A stretch of 64,000 bases of DNA from Kerstersia similis (GTDB lineage Bacteria; Pseudomonadota; Gammaproteobacteria; Burkholderiales; Burkholderiaceae_B), in assembly GCF_965139615.1 (NCBI RefSeq), contig NZ_CBCSIQ010000007.1, forward strand, positions 1-64,000. The letters run 5' to 3'. Under the pieces are notes generated by a model, which made no database searches, was not told where the DNA came from, and saw nothing but the letters and a program-made list of their open reading frames with translations. Numbering within the stretch: the first letter of the stretch is position 1; each line of letters begins with the position of its first letter. The translations under genes were made by a program, and so were the position numbers. Shown piece by piece: positions 15,156-23,593 of the stretch.

Positions 15156-16655
15156 ATGACCAGCCATTCATCCTCTGCTTCCATTTCCTGTCAGCCCGGC
15201 CTTGATGCCCTGCGCCAGCGCTATGAGCATGACCTCAGCCTGCTGAGCCTGCCTGCGCGCCGCTGGACACCGGAGCAGCACGCCGACGGCCACGAAATCC
15301 TGGATGTCGCCATCATCGGTGCCGGCATGGCTGGCCTGGCCTTGTCCACCGCACTGCGGCACCTGGGCGTACAGGCACGCAATTTCGACCAGTCTCCGGC
15401 TGGCTACGAAGGCCCCTGGGCCACGACGGCGCGCATGGAAACACTGCGTTCCCCCAAAGAGCTTGCCGGCCCGGCACTCGGCTTCGGCGCCCTGACCTTC
15501 CGCGCCTGGTTCGAGGCCCAATGGGGCCAGGCCGCCTGGAGCGCACTCGACAAAATTCCGCGCCTGCAATGGATGGATTACCTGCGCTGGTATCGTGACG
15601 TCACAGGCGCCGATGTCCGCAATCTGCAACAGGTCACTGCAGTACAGCCCCAAGCCGATGGACGAGTCGCCCTGCAAGTGCGTGATCTTGGCGCGGACGC
15701 TGCCGGTGCAACCTATCAGGTACTGGCGCGCCATCTCGTCATTGCCACCGGACGCGATGGTCTGGGCGGCGCCTGGGTGCCAGCCTGGGGCCAGCAGCTG
15801 CCGCGTTCGCTCTGGGTACATTCGTCCGACGTCTGGGACGGCGACACCATGCGCGGCAAACGCGTCCTGGTCATCGGCGGCGGCGCGTCGGCCATGGATA
15901 GCGCCGCGACGGCGCTGGAAGCCGGTGCCAGCAGCGTGCACCTGCTGATCCGGCGGGCAGAGCTGCCACGCGTCAACAAAGGCAAGGGCTCCGGCAGCCC
16001 CGGCGCCACCCATGGCTACCAGCATCTGTCCGATGAGTGGAAATGGCGCATCCGCCATTACATTCAACAGCAACAGGTGCCGCCGCCCCATGGCAGCACG
16101 CTGCGTGTCTCGCGCCATGACAACGCCTTCTTCCACCTGGATGCCGCCATCGAAGGCGTGACGGTGCATCCCGGCGAGCAGTCCCTGACGCTGGAAACAC
16201 GCCAGGGCCCCATCCAGGGCGATAAAGTCATTTTCTGCACGGGATTCCGCCCGGATTGGCATTTGCGGCCCGAATTCGCGCCATTTTCCGAGCACGTACA
16301 GCTGTGGCAAGACCGCTTCCGCGCCCCGGCCGGGCAGGACGATGCCGAGCTGGCGAACTCTCCCTACCTGGGCAATCTGTTCGAATTCCAGCAAAAAGTC
16401 CCTGGTAGCTGCCCCGGACTGGAACGCGTGCATTGCTTCTGCTACCCGGCAGCCCTCAGCATGGGCACGGTTTCCGGGGATATTCCGCAGATCAGCGATG
16501 GCGCACGCCGCCTGGCCCAAGGCCTGGCTGGCGCGCTTTATACCGAAGATATCGCGCTGCACTACGAACGCCTGGAACAATTTGCCGAACCCGAACTGGA
16601 CGGCAGCGAGTGGGTGCCTGCACCCCTGCCCCCTTACGCCGGGACGCCAGCATGA
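15156..16655 (+). CDS. Flavin-containing monooxygenase-like NAD(P)/FAD oxidoreductase
   Basis: A 499-residue cytosolic flavoprotein. The FAD Rossmann motif is IIGAGMAGLALSTALRHLG near residue 55, and a second dinucleotide-binding motif VIGGGASAMDSAATALEAGA is near 240. A late CTGFRPDWHL segment is typical of flavin monooxygenases. It would use NADPH and oxygen to hydroxylate or N/S-oxygenate a small molecule. Its stop overlaps the first permease gene by 4 bases, which ties oxidation to the transporter substrate. The substrate cannot be read from the sequence. Confidence 0.88.
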   Translation: MTSHSSSASISCQPGLDALRQRYEHDLSLLSLPARRWTPEQHADGHEILDVAIIGAGMAGLALSTALRHLGVQARNFDQSPAGYEGPWATTARMETLRSPKELAGPALGFGALTFRAWFEAQWGQAAWSALDKIPRLQWMDYLRWYRDVTGADVRNLQQVTAVQPQADGRVALQVRDLGADAAGATYQVLARHLVIATGRDGLGGAWVPAWGQQLPRSLWVHSSDVWDGDTMRGKRVLVIGGGASAMDSAATALEAGASSVHLLIRRAELPRVNKGKGSGSPGATHGYQHLSDEWKWRIRHYIQQQQVPPPHGSTLRVSRHDNAFFHLDAAIEGVTVHPGEQSLTLETRQGPIQGDKVIFCTGFRPDWHLRPEFAPFSEHVQLWQDRFRAPAGQDDAELANSPYLGNLFEFQQKVPGSCPGLERVHCFCYPAALSMGTVSGDIPQISDGARRLAQGLAGALYTEDIALHYERLEQFAEPELDGSEWVPAPLPPYAGTPA

Positions 16656-17626
16656 CGCAATGGCTGTTACGCCGCTTCGGCCAGGCCCTCCTGGTCATCC
16701 TGGCGATGACCGTCATCGTTTTCGTCGGCCTGCATGCCATCGGAAATCCGGTTGATATCCTCATCGGCGACGACATGAACCAGGAAGAACGCCTGGCAGC
16801 CATCGCCCGGCTTGGCCTGGATCAGCCCCTGTGGCGCCAGTACCTGCTGTTCCTGCAGAACGCGCTGGTCGGCGATCTGGGCAAGAGCTTTGTCTATGGC
16901 GAAGATGCCATTCATCTGATCCTCGACCTCCTGCCCGCCACGCTGGAACTTGCTGTGGCCGCATTGCTGCTGGCCATCGTCCTGGGTGTACCGCTGGGCC
17001 TCTATGCCGGCCTGCGCCCGGACTCCCCGCTCTCGCGCCTGCTGATGAGCGGCAGCATCGTCGGCTTTTCCCTGCCGGCCTTCTGGGTCGGGCTGATGCT
17101 CATCATGGTCTTCAGTGTGCAGCTGGGCTGGCTGCCGGCCAGCGGTCGCGGCCCGACACGCAGCCTGATGGGCATAGAGTGGTCCTGGCTGACCCTCGAA
17201 GGCCTGCGCCATATGATCCTGCCTGCCCTGAACCTGGCGCTGTTCAAGATTTCGCTGGTCATGCGGCTGACGCGTGCCGGCGTGCGGGAAATTCTGCCCC
17301 AGGATTTCGTCAAGTTCGCTCGCGCCAAAGGGCTGTCAGATACCCGTATCGTCGTGGTGCACGTCTTGCGCAATACCCTGATTCCGCTGGTAACCGTGCT
17401 GGGCCTGGAACTGGGCTCAACCATTGCCTATGCCGTGGTGACGGAATCCATCTTCGCCTGGCCCGGCGCCGGCAAGCTGATTCTTGACAGTATCAATTCG
17501 CTGGATCGTCCGGTCATCGTTGCCTACCTGATGGTCGTCGTCGTGATTTTCGTGACTCTCAACCTGCTGGTTGATCTGGCCTATCGCGTGCTTGATCCGC
17601 GCGTCCGCCTGGAGGCAAAAGCATGA
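16652..17626 (+). CDS. ABC transporter permease, DppB/OppB type
   Basis: A 324-residue BPD-type inner-membrane permease with about six helices. The N-terminal segment LLRRFGQALLVILAMTVIVF is standard for DppB-like subunits, and the EAA-type loop lies around DFVKFARAKGLSD near 230. The start at 16652 is set by the ATGA overlap with the monooxygenase stop; a longer open frame to 16433 is ignored. It partners with the DppC-like permease downstream. Confidence 0.92.
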   Translation: MTQWLLRRFGQALLVILAMTVIVFVGLHAIGNPVDILIGDDMNQEERLAAIARLGLDQPLWRQYLLFLQNALVGDLGKSFVYGEDAIHLILDLLPATLELAVAALLLAIVLGVPLGLYAGLRPDSPLSRLLMSGSIVGFSLPAFWVGLMLIMVFSVQLGWLPASGRGPTRSLMGIEWSWLTLEGLRHMILPALNLALFKISLVMRLTRAGVREILPQDFVKFARAKGLSDTRIVVVHVLRNTLIPLVTVLGLELGSTIAYAVVTESIFAWPGAGKLILDSINSLDRPVIVAYLMVVVVIFVTLNLLVDLAYRVLDPRVRLEAKA

Positions 17627-18537
17627 GTACGCCTGCCGCCCCGCAAATCCCGGCCGCACAGGCGCAATCCATCTGGCGCCAGATGGCGGGTGATTTCTTC
17701 GCTTCCCGCATGGCCTGTGCCGGGCTGTTGTTCCTGCTGCTGGTCATCGCGGCTGCGCTGTTCGCACCGTTCATTACGCCGCAGGATCCCTACGACCTGA
17801 TGCAGCTGGATGTCATGGACTCCCGCCTGCCGCCCGGCACCGTCAGCACGGAGCAAGGCTATACCTACTGGCTGGGCACAGATGGCCAAGGCCGCGATCT
17901 GTATTCAGCCATCATCTACGGACTGCGCATCAGCCTGTTCGTGGGCATAGGCTCGGCCATCATCGCCGCCGTGCTCGGCACCGTCATCGGCCTGGTGGCC
18001 GCCTATGCCGGCGGCAGGATCGACGCGCTGATCATGCGCATCGTCGATCTGCTGCTGTCCTTCCCGACGATCCTGATGGCCTTGATGATCCTGGCCTACA
18101 TGGGCAAGGGCATCGGCAACGTCATGCTGACGCTGGTGCTGCTCGAATGGGCCTATTACGCCCGTACCGTACGCGGACAGGCACTGGTGGAGTCGCGGCG
18201 TGAATACGTCGAGGCCGCACGCGGCCAGGGCATTCCGCAATGGCGCATCGTGCTGGGGCATATTCTGCCCAACTGCCTGCCGCCGTTGCTGGTTATCGCC
18301 GCCCTGCAGGTCGCACGTGCCATCACGCTGGAAGCCACCCTGTCTTTCCTCGGCCTGGGCGTACCCATCACCGAGCCCTCGCTGGGCCTGCTGATTTCCA
18401 ATGGCTATCAGTACCTGCTGTCGAATGAATACTGGATCAGCTTCTTTCCGGGCATTGCGCTGTTGTTGACCATCGTCGCCATCAACCTGGTCGGAGACCA
18501 GATGCGTGATGTGCTCAATCCGCGCCTGCAGAAGTGA
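17623..18537 (+). CDS. ABC transporter permease, DppC/OppC type
   Basis: A 304-residue permease with a cytosolic N-terminus, about six helices and the LGTDGQGRDLYS segment typical of DppC proteins near residue 85. The coupling loop is seen in SRREYVEAARGQGIPQ near 190. The gene overlaps the DppB-like gene by 4 bases. Together they form the membrane channel of the peptide/nickel-type importer. Confidence 0.92.
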   Translation: MSTPAAPQIPAAQAQSIWRQMAGDFFASRMACAGLLFLLLVIAAALFAPFITPQDPYDLMQLDVMDSRLPPGTVSTEQGYTYWLGTDGQGRDLYSAIIYGLRISLFVGIGSAIIAAVLGTVIGLVAAYAGGRIDALIMRIVDLLLSFPTILMALMILAYMGKGIGNVMLTLVLLEWAYYARTVRGQALVESRREYVEAARGQGIPQWRIVLGHILPNCLPPLLVIAALQVARAITLEATLSFLGLGVPITEPSLGLLISNGYQYLLSNEYWISFFPGIALLLTIVAINLVGDQMRDVLNPRLQK

Positions 18538-18545
18538 GAAACCGT

Positions 18546-19589
18546 ATGAATCCAGCCATCCACACCTCCTCGCCCGCCGCCAGCGCCCCCACGCTGGAAG
18601 TCCGCGATCTGCACACCGAGTTCCTGACCCGTGCCGGAACCCTGCCCGTGGTCAACGGCGTGTCTTTCACGCTGGAGCGCGGCAAGGTGCTGGGCCTGGT
18701 CGGGGAGTCCGGTTCCGGCAAATCCGTCACGGGGTTTTCCATCATGGGCTTGCTGGATGCCCAGGGCCGCATCAGCGCCGGTGAAGTGCTGTTCCAGGGG
18801 CAGGACCTGGCCGGCCTTTCGCCCAAGGCGATGCGCGCCATTCGCGGCAACCGTATCGCGATGATCTTCCAGGATCCGATGGCCACGCTCAACCCGGTGC
18901 TGCGCATCGACCGCCAGATGCTGGAAGCCGTGCTTGCCCATCAACGCATGGACAAGCGCAGTGCGCTGGCGCACTGCCGTGATGTACTGGCGCGCATGGG
19001 CATTCCCAGCCCGGAAGAACGCCTCAAGGCCTATCCGCACCAGCTCTCTGGCGGCATGCGCCAGCGCGTGGCCATTGCGATCGGTCTGCTGAATTCACCT
19101 GACCTGATCATCGCCGATGAACCCACGACAGCGCTGGACGTCACGATACAGGCTCAGATTCTTTCGGAAGTGCAGACGCTGGTGCGGGAAACCGGTACGG
19201 CAATGATCTGGATCAGCCATGATTTGTCGGTGGTCGCAGGCCTGGCCGATGATGTCGCCGTCATGTATGCCGGCCGCATTGTTGAACACGGCCCGGTCGA
19301 TGCGGTGCTCGATCATCCCCAGCATCCCTACACCCAAGGCCTGATCAACAGCCTGCCCAGCGCCAACCGGCGCGGCGAACGCTTGCGGCAAATCAGCGGC
19401 ATGGCGCCGAACCTGCTGGATCTGCCGTCCGGCTGCGCCTTCGCACCGCGCTGTCCGCGCGCCGCCGCAGCCTGTACCAGCCCGCCGCCCATCCAGACGG
19501 CGGCCCCAGCACGTGCCGGCGTGCAGGCCCACACGGTGCGCTGCTTTTTCCCAGGCCGTTCCGCTGACGCGGCAGGAGTCCAGCCATGA
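18546..19589 (+). CDS. ABC transporter ATP-binding protein, DppD/OppD type
   Basis: A 347-residue ATPase: Walker A GESGSGKSV near 57, Q-loop IFQDPMATLNP, signature LSGGMRQR, Walker B LIIADEPTTALD and switch ISHD. The C-terminal CAFAPRCPRAAAAC segment is the Cys-rich oligopeptide-ABC tail found in DppD/F proteins. A GTG at 18534 would overlap the previous stop as GTGA, and the ATG at 18546 is 8 bases downstream of it; either could be used, and I prefer the ATG. The gene overlaps the next ATPase gene by 4 bases. Confidence 0.9.
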   Translation: MNPAIHTSSPAASAPTLEVRDLHTEFLTRAGTLPVVNGVSFTLERGKVLGLVGESGSGKSVTGFSIMGLLDAQGRISAGEVLFQGQDLAGLSPKAMRAIRGNRIAMIFQDPMATLNPVLRIDRQMLEAVLAHQRMDKRSALAHCRDVLARMGIPSPEERLKAYPHQLSGGMRQRVAIAIGLLNSPDLIIADEPTTALDVTIQAQILSEVQTLVRETGTAMIWISHDLSVVAGLADDVAVMYAGRIVEHGPVDAVLDHPQHPYTQGLINSLPSANRRGERLRQISGMAPNLLDLPSGCAFAPRCPRAAAACTSPPPIQTAAPARAGVQAHTVRCFFPGRSADAAGVQP

Positions 19590-20608
19590 CCGCATCCCCC
19601 CAGCCCTCGACACCCCTGGTTGATCTCCAGGCTGTCCGCAAGGATTTCGGCGCCCGTCCCGAGCCTGGTGCCTGGGGCCGCCTCATGCGCCGGATGCATC
19701 TGGAGCAAGCGCCCGCCGTCACGCACGCCCTGGATTCCGTCAGCCTGACGGTACAAGCTGGCGAAGTGGTCGGTCTGGTTGGTGAATCCGGCTGTGGCAA
19801 ATCCACGCTGGGCCGGATCGCGGCCGGCATGCTGGAAGCCAGTGCCGGACAGGTCAAACTGCTGGGGCATGACATCCGGAGCATGAGCTCGGCACAACGG
19901 CTGGAAGCCCGCCTGGCGATCCAGATGGTGTTCCAGGATCCGCTCTCCAGCCTCAACCCCCGCCTGCGCGTCAATCGCATCGTCGGTGAAGCCGCGCGCC
20001 TGCATGGCCTGACGAATGATGCCGACGCCGATGATTATGTCTGCGCCCAGCTCGAACGCGCCGGCCTGGATCCGCGCCTGCGCTTTCGCTATCCGCACCA
20101 ATTCAGCGGTGGCCAGCGCCAGCGCATCGGCATTGCCCGGGCGCTGGCGGTACAGCCGCGCATGCTGGTCTGCGATGAAGCCGTTGCCGCGCTGGATGTC
20201 TCAATCCAGGCACAGATTCTCAATCTGTTCATGGATCTGCGCGAAGAACTGGGCCTGTCCTATCTGTTCATCAGCCATGACCTGGGCGTCGTGCGCCACC
20301 TGTGCGACCGCGTGGCGGTGATGTATCTGGGCCGTATCGTGGAAACCGCACCGGTGGATGAATTGTTCGCCAACCCGCAGCACCCCTACACACGCGCACT
20401 GCTGGCGGAGATCCCGCGCATAGATGTGCGCAAGGTTCACTTCAACCCGCTGCGCGGCGAAATTCCCAGCCCGATGGCGCCGCCTGCGGGCTGTCACTTC
20501 CATCCCCGCTGCCCGCAGGCCATGCCGCGCTGCCGGCAGGAAGTTCCGCAGCTCAAGGGGATAGCCGTGCGCCACTACAGCGCCTGTCATCTCAACGACG
20601 CGGCCTGA
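19586..20608 (+). CDS. ABC transporter ATP-binding protein, DppF/OppF type
   Basis: A 340-residue ATPase: Walker A GESGCGKST near 67, Q-loop VFQDPLSSLNP, signature FSGGQRQR, Walker B MLVCDEAVAALD and switch ISHD. The C-terminal tail CHFHPRCPQAMPRC has the cysteines of the oligopeptide-transport subgroup. The Walker B region reads DEAVAALD rather than the more usual DEPVSALD. It completes the ATPase pair with the upstream gene. Confidence 0.91.
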   Translation: MTASPQPSTPLVDLQAVRKDFGARPEPGAWGRLMRRMHLEQAPAVTHALDSVSLTVQAGEVVGLVGESGCGKSTLGRIAAGMLEASAGQVKLLGHDIRSMSSAQRLEARLAIQMVFQDPLSSLNPRLRVNRIVGEAARLHGLTNDADADDYVCAQLERAGLDPRLRFRYPHQFSGGQRQRIGIARALAVQPRMLVCDEAVAALDVSIQAQILNLFMDLREELGLSYLFISHDLGVVRHLCDRVAVMYLGRIVETAPVDELFANPQHPYTRALLAEIPRIDVRKVHFNPLRGEIPSPMAPPAGCHFHPRCPQAMPRCRQEVPQLKGIAVRHYSACHLNDAA

Positions 20609-20659
20609 CTGCCATGCCGCAAGTATTTTCCCCCTCCAACCTGGAATAAGGACCTGGCC

Positions 20660-22231
20660 ATGAAATCCATCAAACTCTCGGTGCTGGCCGCCGCCTTGCT
20701 GGTCAGCGGTACCACCTTCGCGCAAACCCTGACCATAGGCTTTGCCGACCCGATCTCTTCCGTCGATCCGCAGCTCAACAACCATGCGGGTGACCGCTCC
20801 CTGGCGCTGCACTTCTGGGACTCCCTGGTCGAGTCGCGCGATGGCGGCAAACTGCTGCCTGCCCTGGCCGAAAGCTGGCAAGCGCTGGACCCGACCACCT
20901 GGGAATTCAAGCTGAATCCGGCGATCAAATGGCAGGACGGCACGCCGGTCAGTGCCGAAGACATCCTTTTCTCGTTCGAGCGCGCCCGTAACGTGCCCGG
21001 CTCCGTCGCATCCTATTCCGGCGCGCTGCGTTCCGTGGCTTCGGTCGAATCCCCCGACCCGCATACGGTGATCGTCAAAACCAAGGCCCCGTCGCCCAAC
21101 CTGCCGCTGGAAATCGCTTCCATCTATGTCGTGAGCAAGCATGTGGGCGAATCGAGCACCACGCCCGACTACAACGCCGGCAAGGCAGTGGTCGGCAGCG
21201 GCCCGTACAAATTTGTTTCCTACGTGCCCGGCGACCGCACCGTCATGGAGCGCAACCCTGACTATCGCGGGCCGGCCCCGCACTGGGAGCGCGTGAACTA
21301 CCGCTACATCAATAACGGCGCAGCCCGTACCGCCGCCCTGCTGGCAGGCGATGTCGATGTCATCGACAAAGTTGCCGTGACCGACGTTGCCAAACTGCAG
21401 AACACCCCGACCGTCGAGGTTTACACCTACCCCGGCCTGCGCGTCCTGCTGCTGCAACCCAGCTTCCGCCCCGGCAGCAATGAATTCATCAAGGACAACG
21501 CAGGCAAACCGCTGCCTGAGAACCCCCTGCTGGATGTACGCGTACGCCAGGCGCTGTCACTGGCCATCAACCGCCAGGCCATCGTGGACCGCATTCTGCA
21601 AGGCACCGTTACCCCTGCAAACCAGTGGATGCCCAAGGACAGTTTCGGCTTCAACCCCGAAATCCCTGAGATTCCCTACGATGTCGCGGCGGCCAAGCAA
21701 TTGCTGGCCGACGCCGGTTTCCCCGAAGGTTTCCAGATCACCATCCACGTGCCCGGCGACCGTTACCCGCAAGCGCCTGAAACCGCTCAGGCAGTGGCGC
21801 AGTTCTGGGCCCGTATCGGCGTGAAAACACATGTAGAAGTCGTGCCCTGGTCGGTCTATGCCAGCCGCGCCGGCAAGAACGAATTCGCTGTGAGCGTGCT
21901 GGCCTGGGGCAACGGTACTGGCGAAGCCGGTTATGGCCTGCTGCAGACGCTGGCCAGCAATGATCCGGCGCAAGGCCGTGGCATCAGCAACTGGGGCCGC
22001 TACAGCAATGCCGCCGTGGACAAGGCGCTGGACGATGCCAATGCCGAGTTCGATGCCGAACGCCGCGCCGCCATTTTCCAGGACGCAGCCAAGATCGTTA
22101 CTGATGAAGTCGGCCAGATCCCCTTGTTCCACTACAAGAACATCTGGGCCGCCAAGAAAGGCCTGAAGGTAGAGCCTCTCCTCAGCGACCGCACGACCGC
22201 GCTGCAAGTCAGCCCGGTGCAACCGCAGTAA
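20660..22231 (+). CDS. ABC transporter substrate-binding protein (SBP family 5)
   Basis: A 523-residue periplasmic binding protein with a Sec signal peptide (MKSIKLSVLAAALLVSGTTF, cleavage near AQT). The core shows family 5 features: SSVDPQLNNHAGD near 33, SWQALDPTTWEFKLNP near 75, WQDGTPVSAEDILFSF near 93 and GSGPYKFV near 177. AAGGA-type ribosome binding bases (AATAAGGACC) lie about 12 bases upstream. The binding pocket does not reveal the ligand. The family includes peptide, nickel and various organic-ligand binders. Confidence 0.93.
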   Translation: MKSIKLSVLAAALLVSGTTFAQTLTIGFADPISSVDPQLNNHAGDRSLALHFWDSLVESRDGGKLLPALAESWQALDPTTWEFKLNPAIKWQDGTPVSAEDILFSFERARNVPGSVASYSGALRSVASVESPDPHTVIVKTKAPSPNLPLEIASIYVVSKHVGESSTTPDYNAGKAVVGSGPYKFVSYVPGDRTVMERNPDYRGPAPHWERVNYRYINNGAARTAALLAGDVDVIDKVAVTDVAKLQNTPTVEVYTYPGLRVLLLQPSFRPGSNEFIKDNAGKPLPENPLLDVRVRQALSLAINRQAIVDRILQGTVTPANQWMPKDSFGFNPEIPEIPYDVAAAKQLLADAGFPEGFQITIHVPGDRYPQAPETAQAVAQFWARIGVKTHVEVVPWSVYASRAGKNEFAVSVLAWGNGTGEAGYGLLQTLASNDPAQGRGISNWGRYSNAAVDKALDDANAEFDAERRAAIFQDAAKIVTDEVGQIPLFHYKNIWAAKKGLKVEPLLSDRTTALQVSPVQPQ

Positions 22232-22267
22232 GCCACAACCACCATATACAGGAGCCTGAGCAAAGCC

Positions 22268-23581
22268 ATGAGCATGCTTGACATCACTCCCGGAGACGCG
22301 CTGATCGACGTCCCTCGCCGCATCACCGTCCAGGGCCTCGCGCCGGGCGAAGTCATCACCCTGCGCAGCAGCACCGTGCGCGGCCCCGGTGTGATGTGGC
22401 ATGCCCAGGCACGCTATACCGCCGATGCCCAGGGCAAGGTGGACCTGAGCCGTGACGCGCCGCTGGACGGTAGCTACAGCGGTGTGTCACCCATGGGCCT
22501 GCTCTGGTCGCAGGTACCGGAACAGGAAGGCGCTCCGCGCGAAGTCTTCCATACCGAAGCCTGCGCGCCCATCAGTACCGAGCTGCAGTTGCTGCGCGGT
22601 ACGGCAGTCACGGAGCGAACCACGCTGGTGCAACGGCTGCGTGCCGAAGGCGTGCAGCGTGAGGAAATCCGTGAAGACGGGCTGGTTGGCACACTCTATA
22701 CCCCGGCCACGCCCGGCCCGCACCCGGCCGTGCTGATCCTGAACGGCTCGGGCGGCGGCATCAATGAGCCTCGTGCCGCGCTCTATGCGTCGCACGGCTA
22801 TGCCGCCTTCGCGCTCGGATATTTCAAGGCACCGGGCTTATCGGACTACATTTCCGATACGCACCTGGAATACTTTGAGCGCGGCCTGCAATGGCTGCAT
22901 CGCCGGGTGCGCCCGCTGCACGGCTTTCTTGCCTTGAGCGGGCAATCCCGCGGCGGCGAACTGGTACTGCTGCTGGGGTCGCTGATGCCGGAACTGGTCA
23001 GCGCAGTGATCGGCTACGTGCCGGGCGCGGTCGTGCATTGCGCGCAAAACGCGTGCAACCCGGCCACGGGCCGCGATGGCCCGGCCTGGTGGTGGCGCGG
23101 CCAGCCGCTGCCGCACCTCTGGGAAAACAACCGTACCGCCACCTGGGAACCGTGGGACCATGGCCCCGAACCGCGCCGCCACACCCAGGCCATCCTCACC
23201 GGCCTGCAGGATGCCGACGCCGTGGAACGCGCCCGCATTCGGGTGGAGCGCATCCAGGGCCCGGTCATACTGCTTTCGGGGCAGGATGATGGCTCCTGGC
23301 CGTCCAGCCTGTATGGCCGCATGGTTGAAGAGCGCCTGGAACAATTTGGCCACCCCTGGCCTGTTGAACGCTACGACTACGAAGGCGCCGGGCACTCGAT
23401 CCTGTTCCCCTACGTGCCCACCACGCAACTGATCTATCGCCACCCGGTATCGGGCCGCCTGAGCACGACTGGCGGCTCGCCCGCCGTGAATGCAGGTGCC
23501 GATGCCGACTCCTGGCAGCGCGTGCGTGCGTTCCTGGAGCGCGCCGTGGCCGCCCGCGCAGCCGAGCGTTCAGCCGACTGA
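22268..23581 (+). CDS. Acyl-CoA thioesterase/BAAT-like hydrolase
   Basis: A 437-residue protein with two parts: an N-terminal beta-rich acyl-CoA thioester hydrolase/BAAT domain (about 10-135) and a C-terminal alpha/beta-hydrolase domain. The nucleophile elbow is LSGQSRGGE near residue 223, with Ser where mammalian BAAT has Cys, so a hydrolase rather than an N-acyltransferase is more likely. The acid could be in SGQDDGSW, and the His is in YEGAGHSI near 377. No signal peptide is seen. It follows the binding-protein gene by 36 bases and probably cleaves a thioester or ester intermediate of the pathway. Confidence 0.82.
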   Translation: MSMLDITPGDALIDVPRRITVQGLAPGEVITLRSSTVRGPGVMWHAQARYTADAQGKVDLSRDAPLDGSYSGVSPMGLLWSQVPEQEGAPREVFHTEACAPISTELQLLRGTAVTERTTLVQRLRAEGVQREEIREDGLVGTLYTPATPGPHPAVLILNGSGGGINEPRAALYASHGYAAFALGYFKAPGLSDYISDTHLEYFERGLQWLHRRVRPLHGFLALSGQSRGGELVLLLGSLMPELVSAVIGYVPGAVVHCAQNACNPATGRDGPAWWWRGQPLPHLWENNRTATWEPWDHGPEPRRHTQAILTGLQDADAVERARIRVERIQGPVILLSGQDDGSWPSSLYGRMVEERLEQFGHPWPVERYDYEGAGHSILFPYVPTTQLIYRHPVSGRLSTTGGSPAVNAGADADSWQRVRAFLERAVAARAAERSAD

Positions 23582-23593
23582 AAAACAGAAAAA

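Noticed and set aside
15168..16580. A 470-codon minus-strand open frame
   Set aside because: Lies entirely opposite the flavin monooxygenase gene, which has two dinucleotide-binding motifs and fits the operon; no recognisable features.
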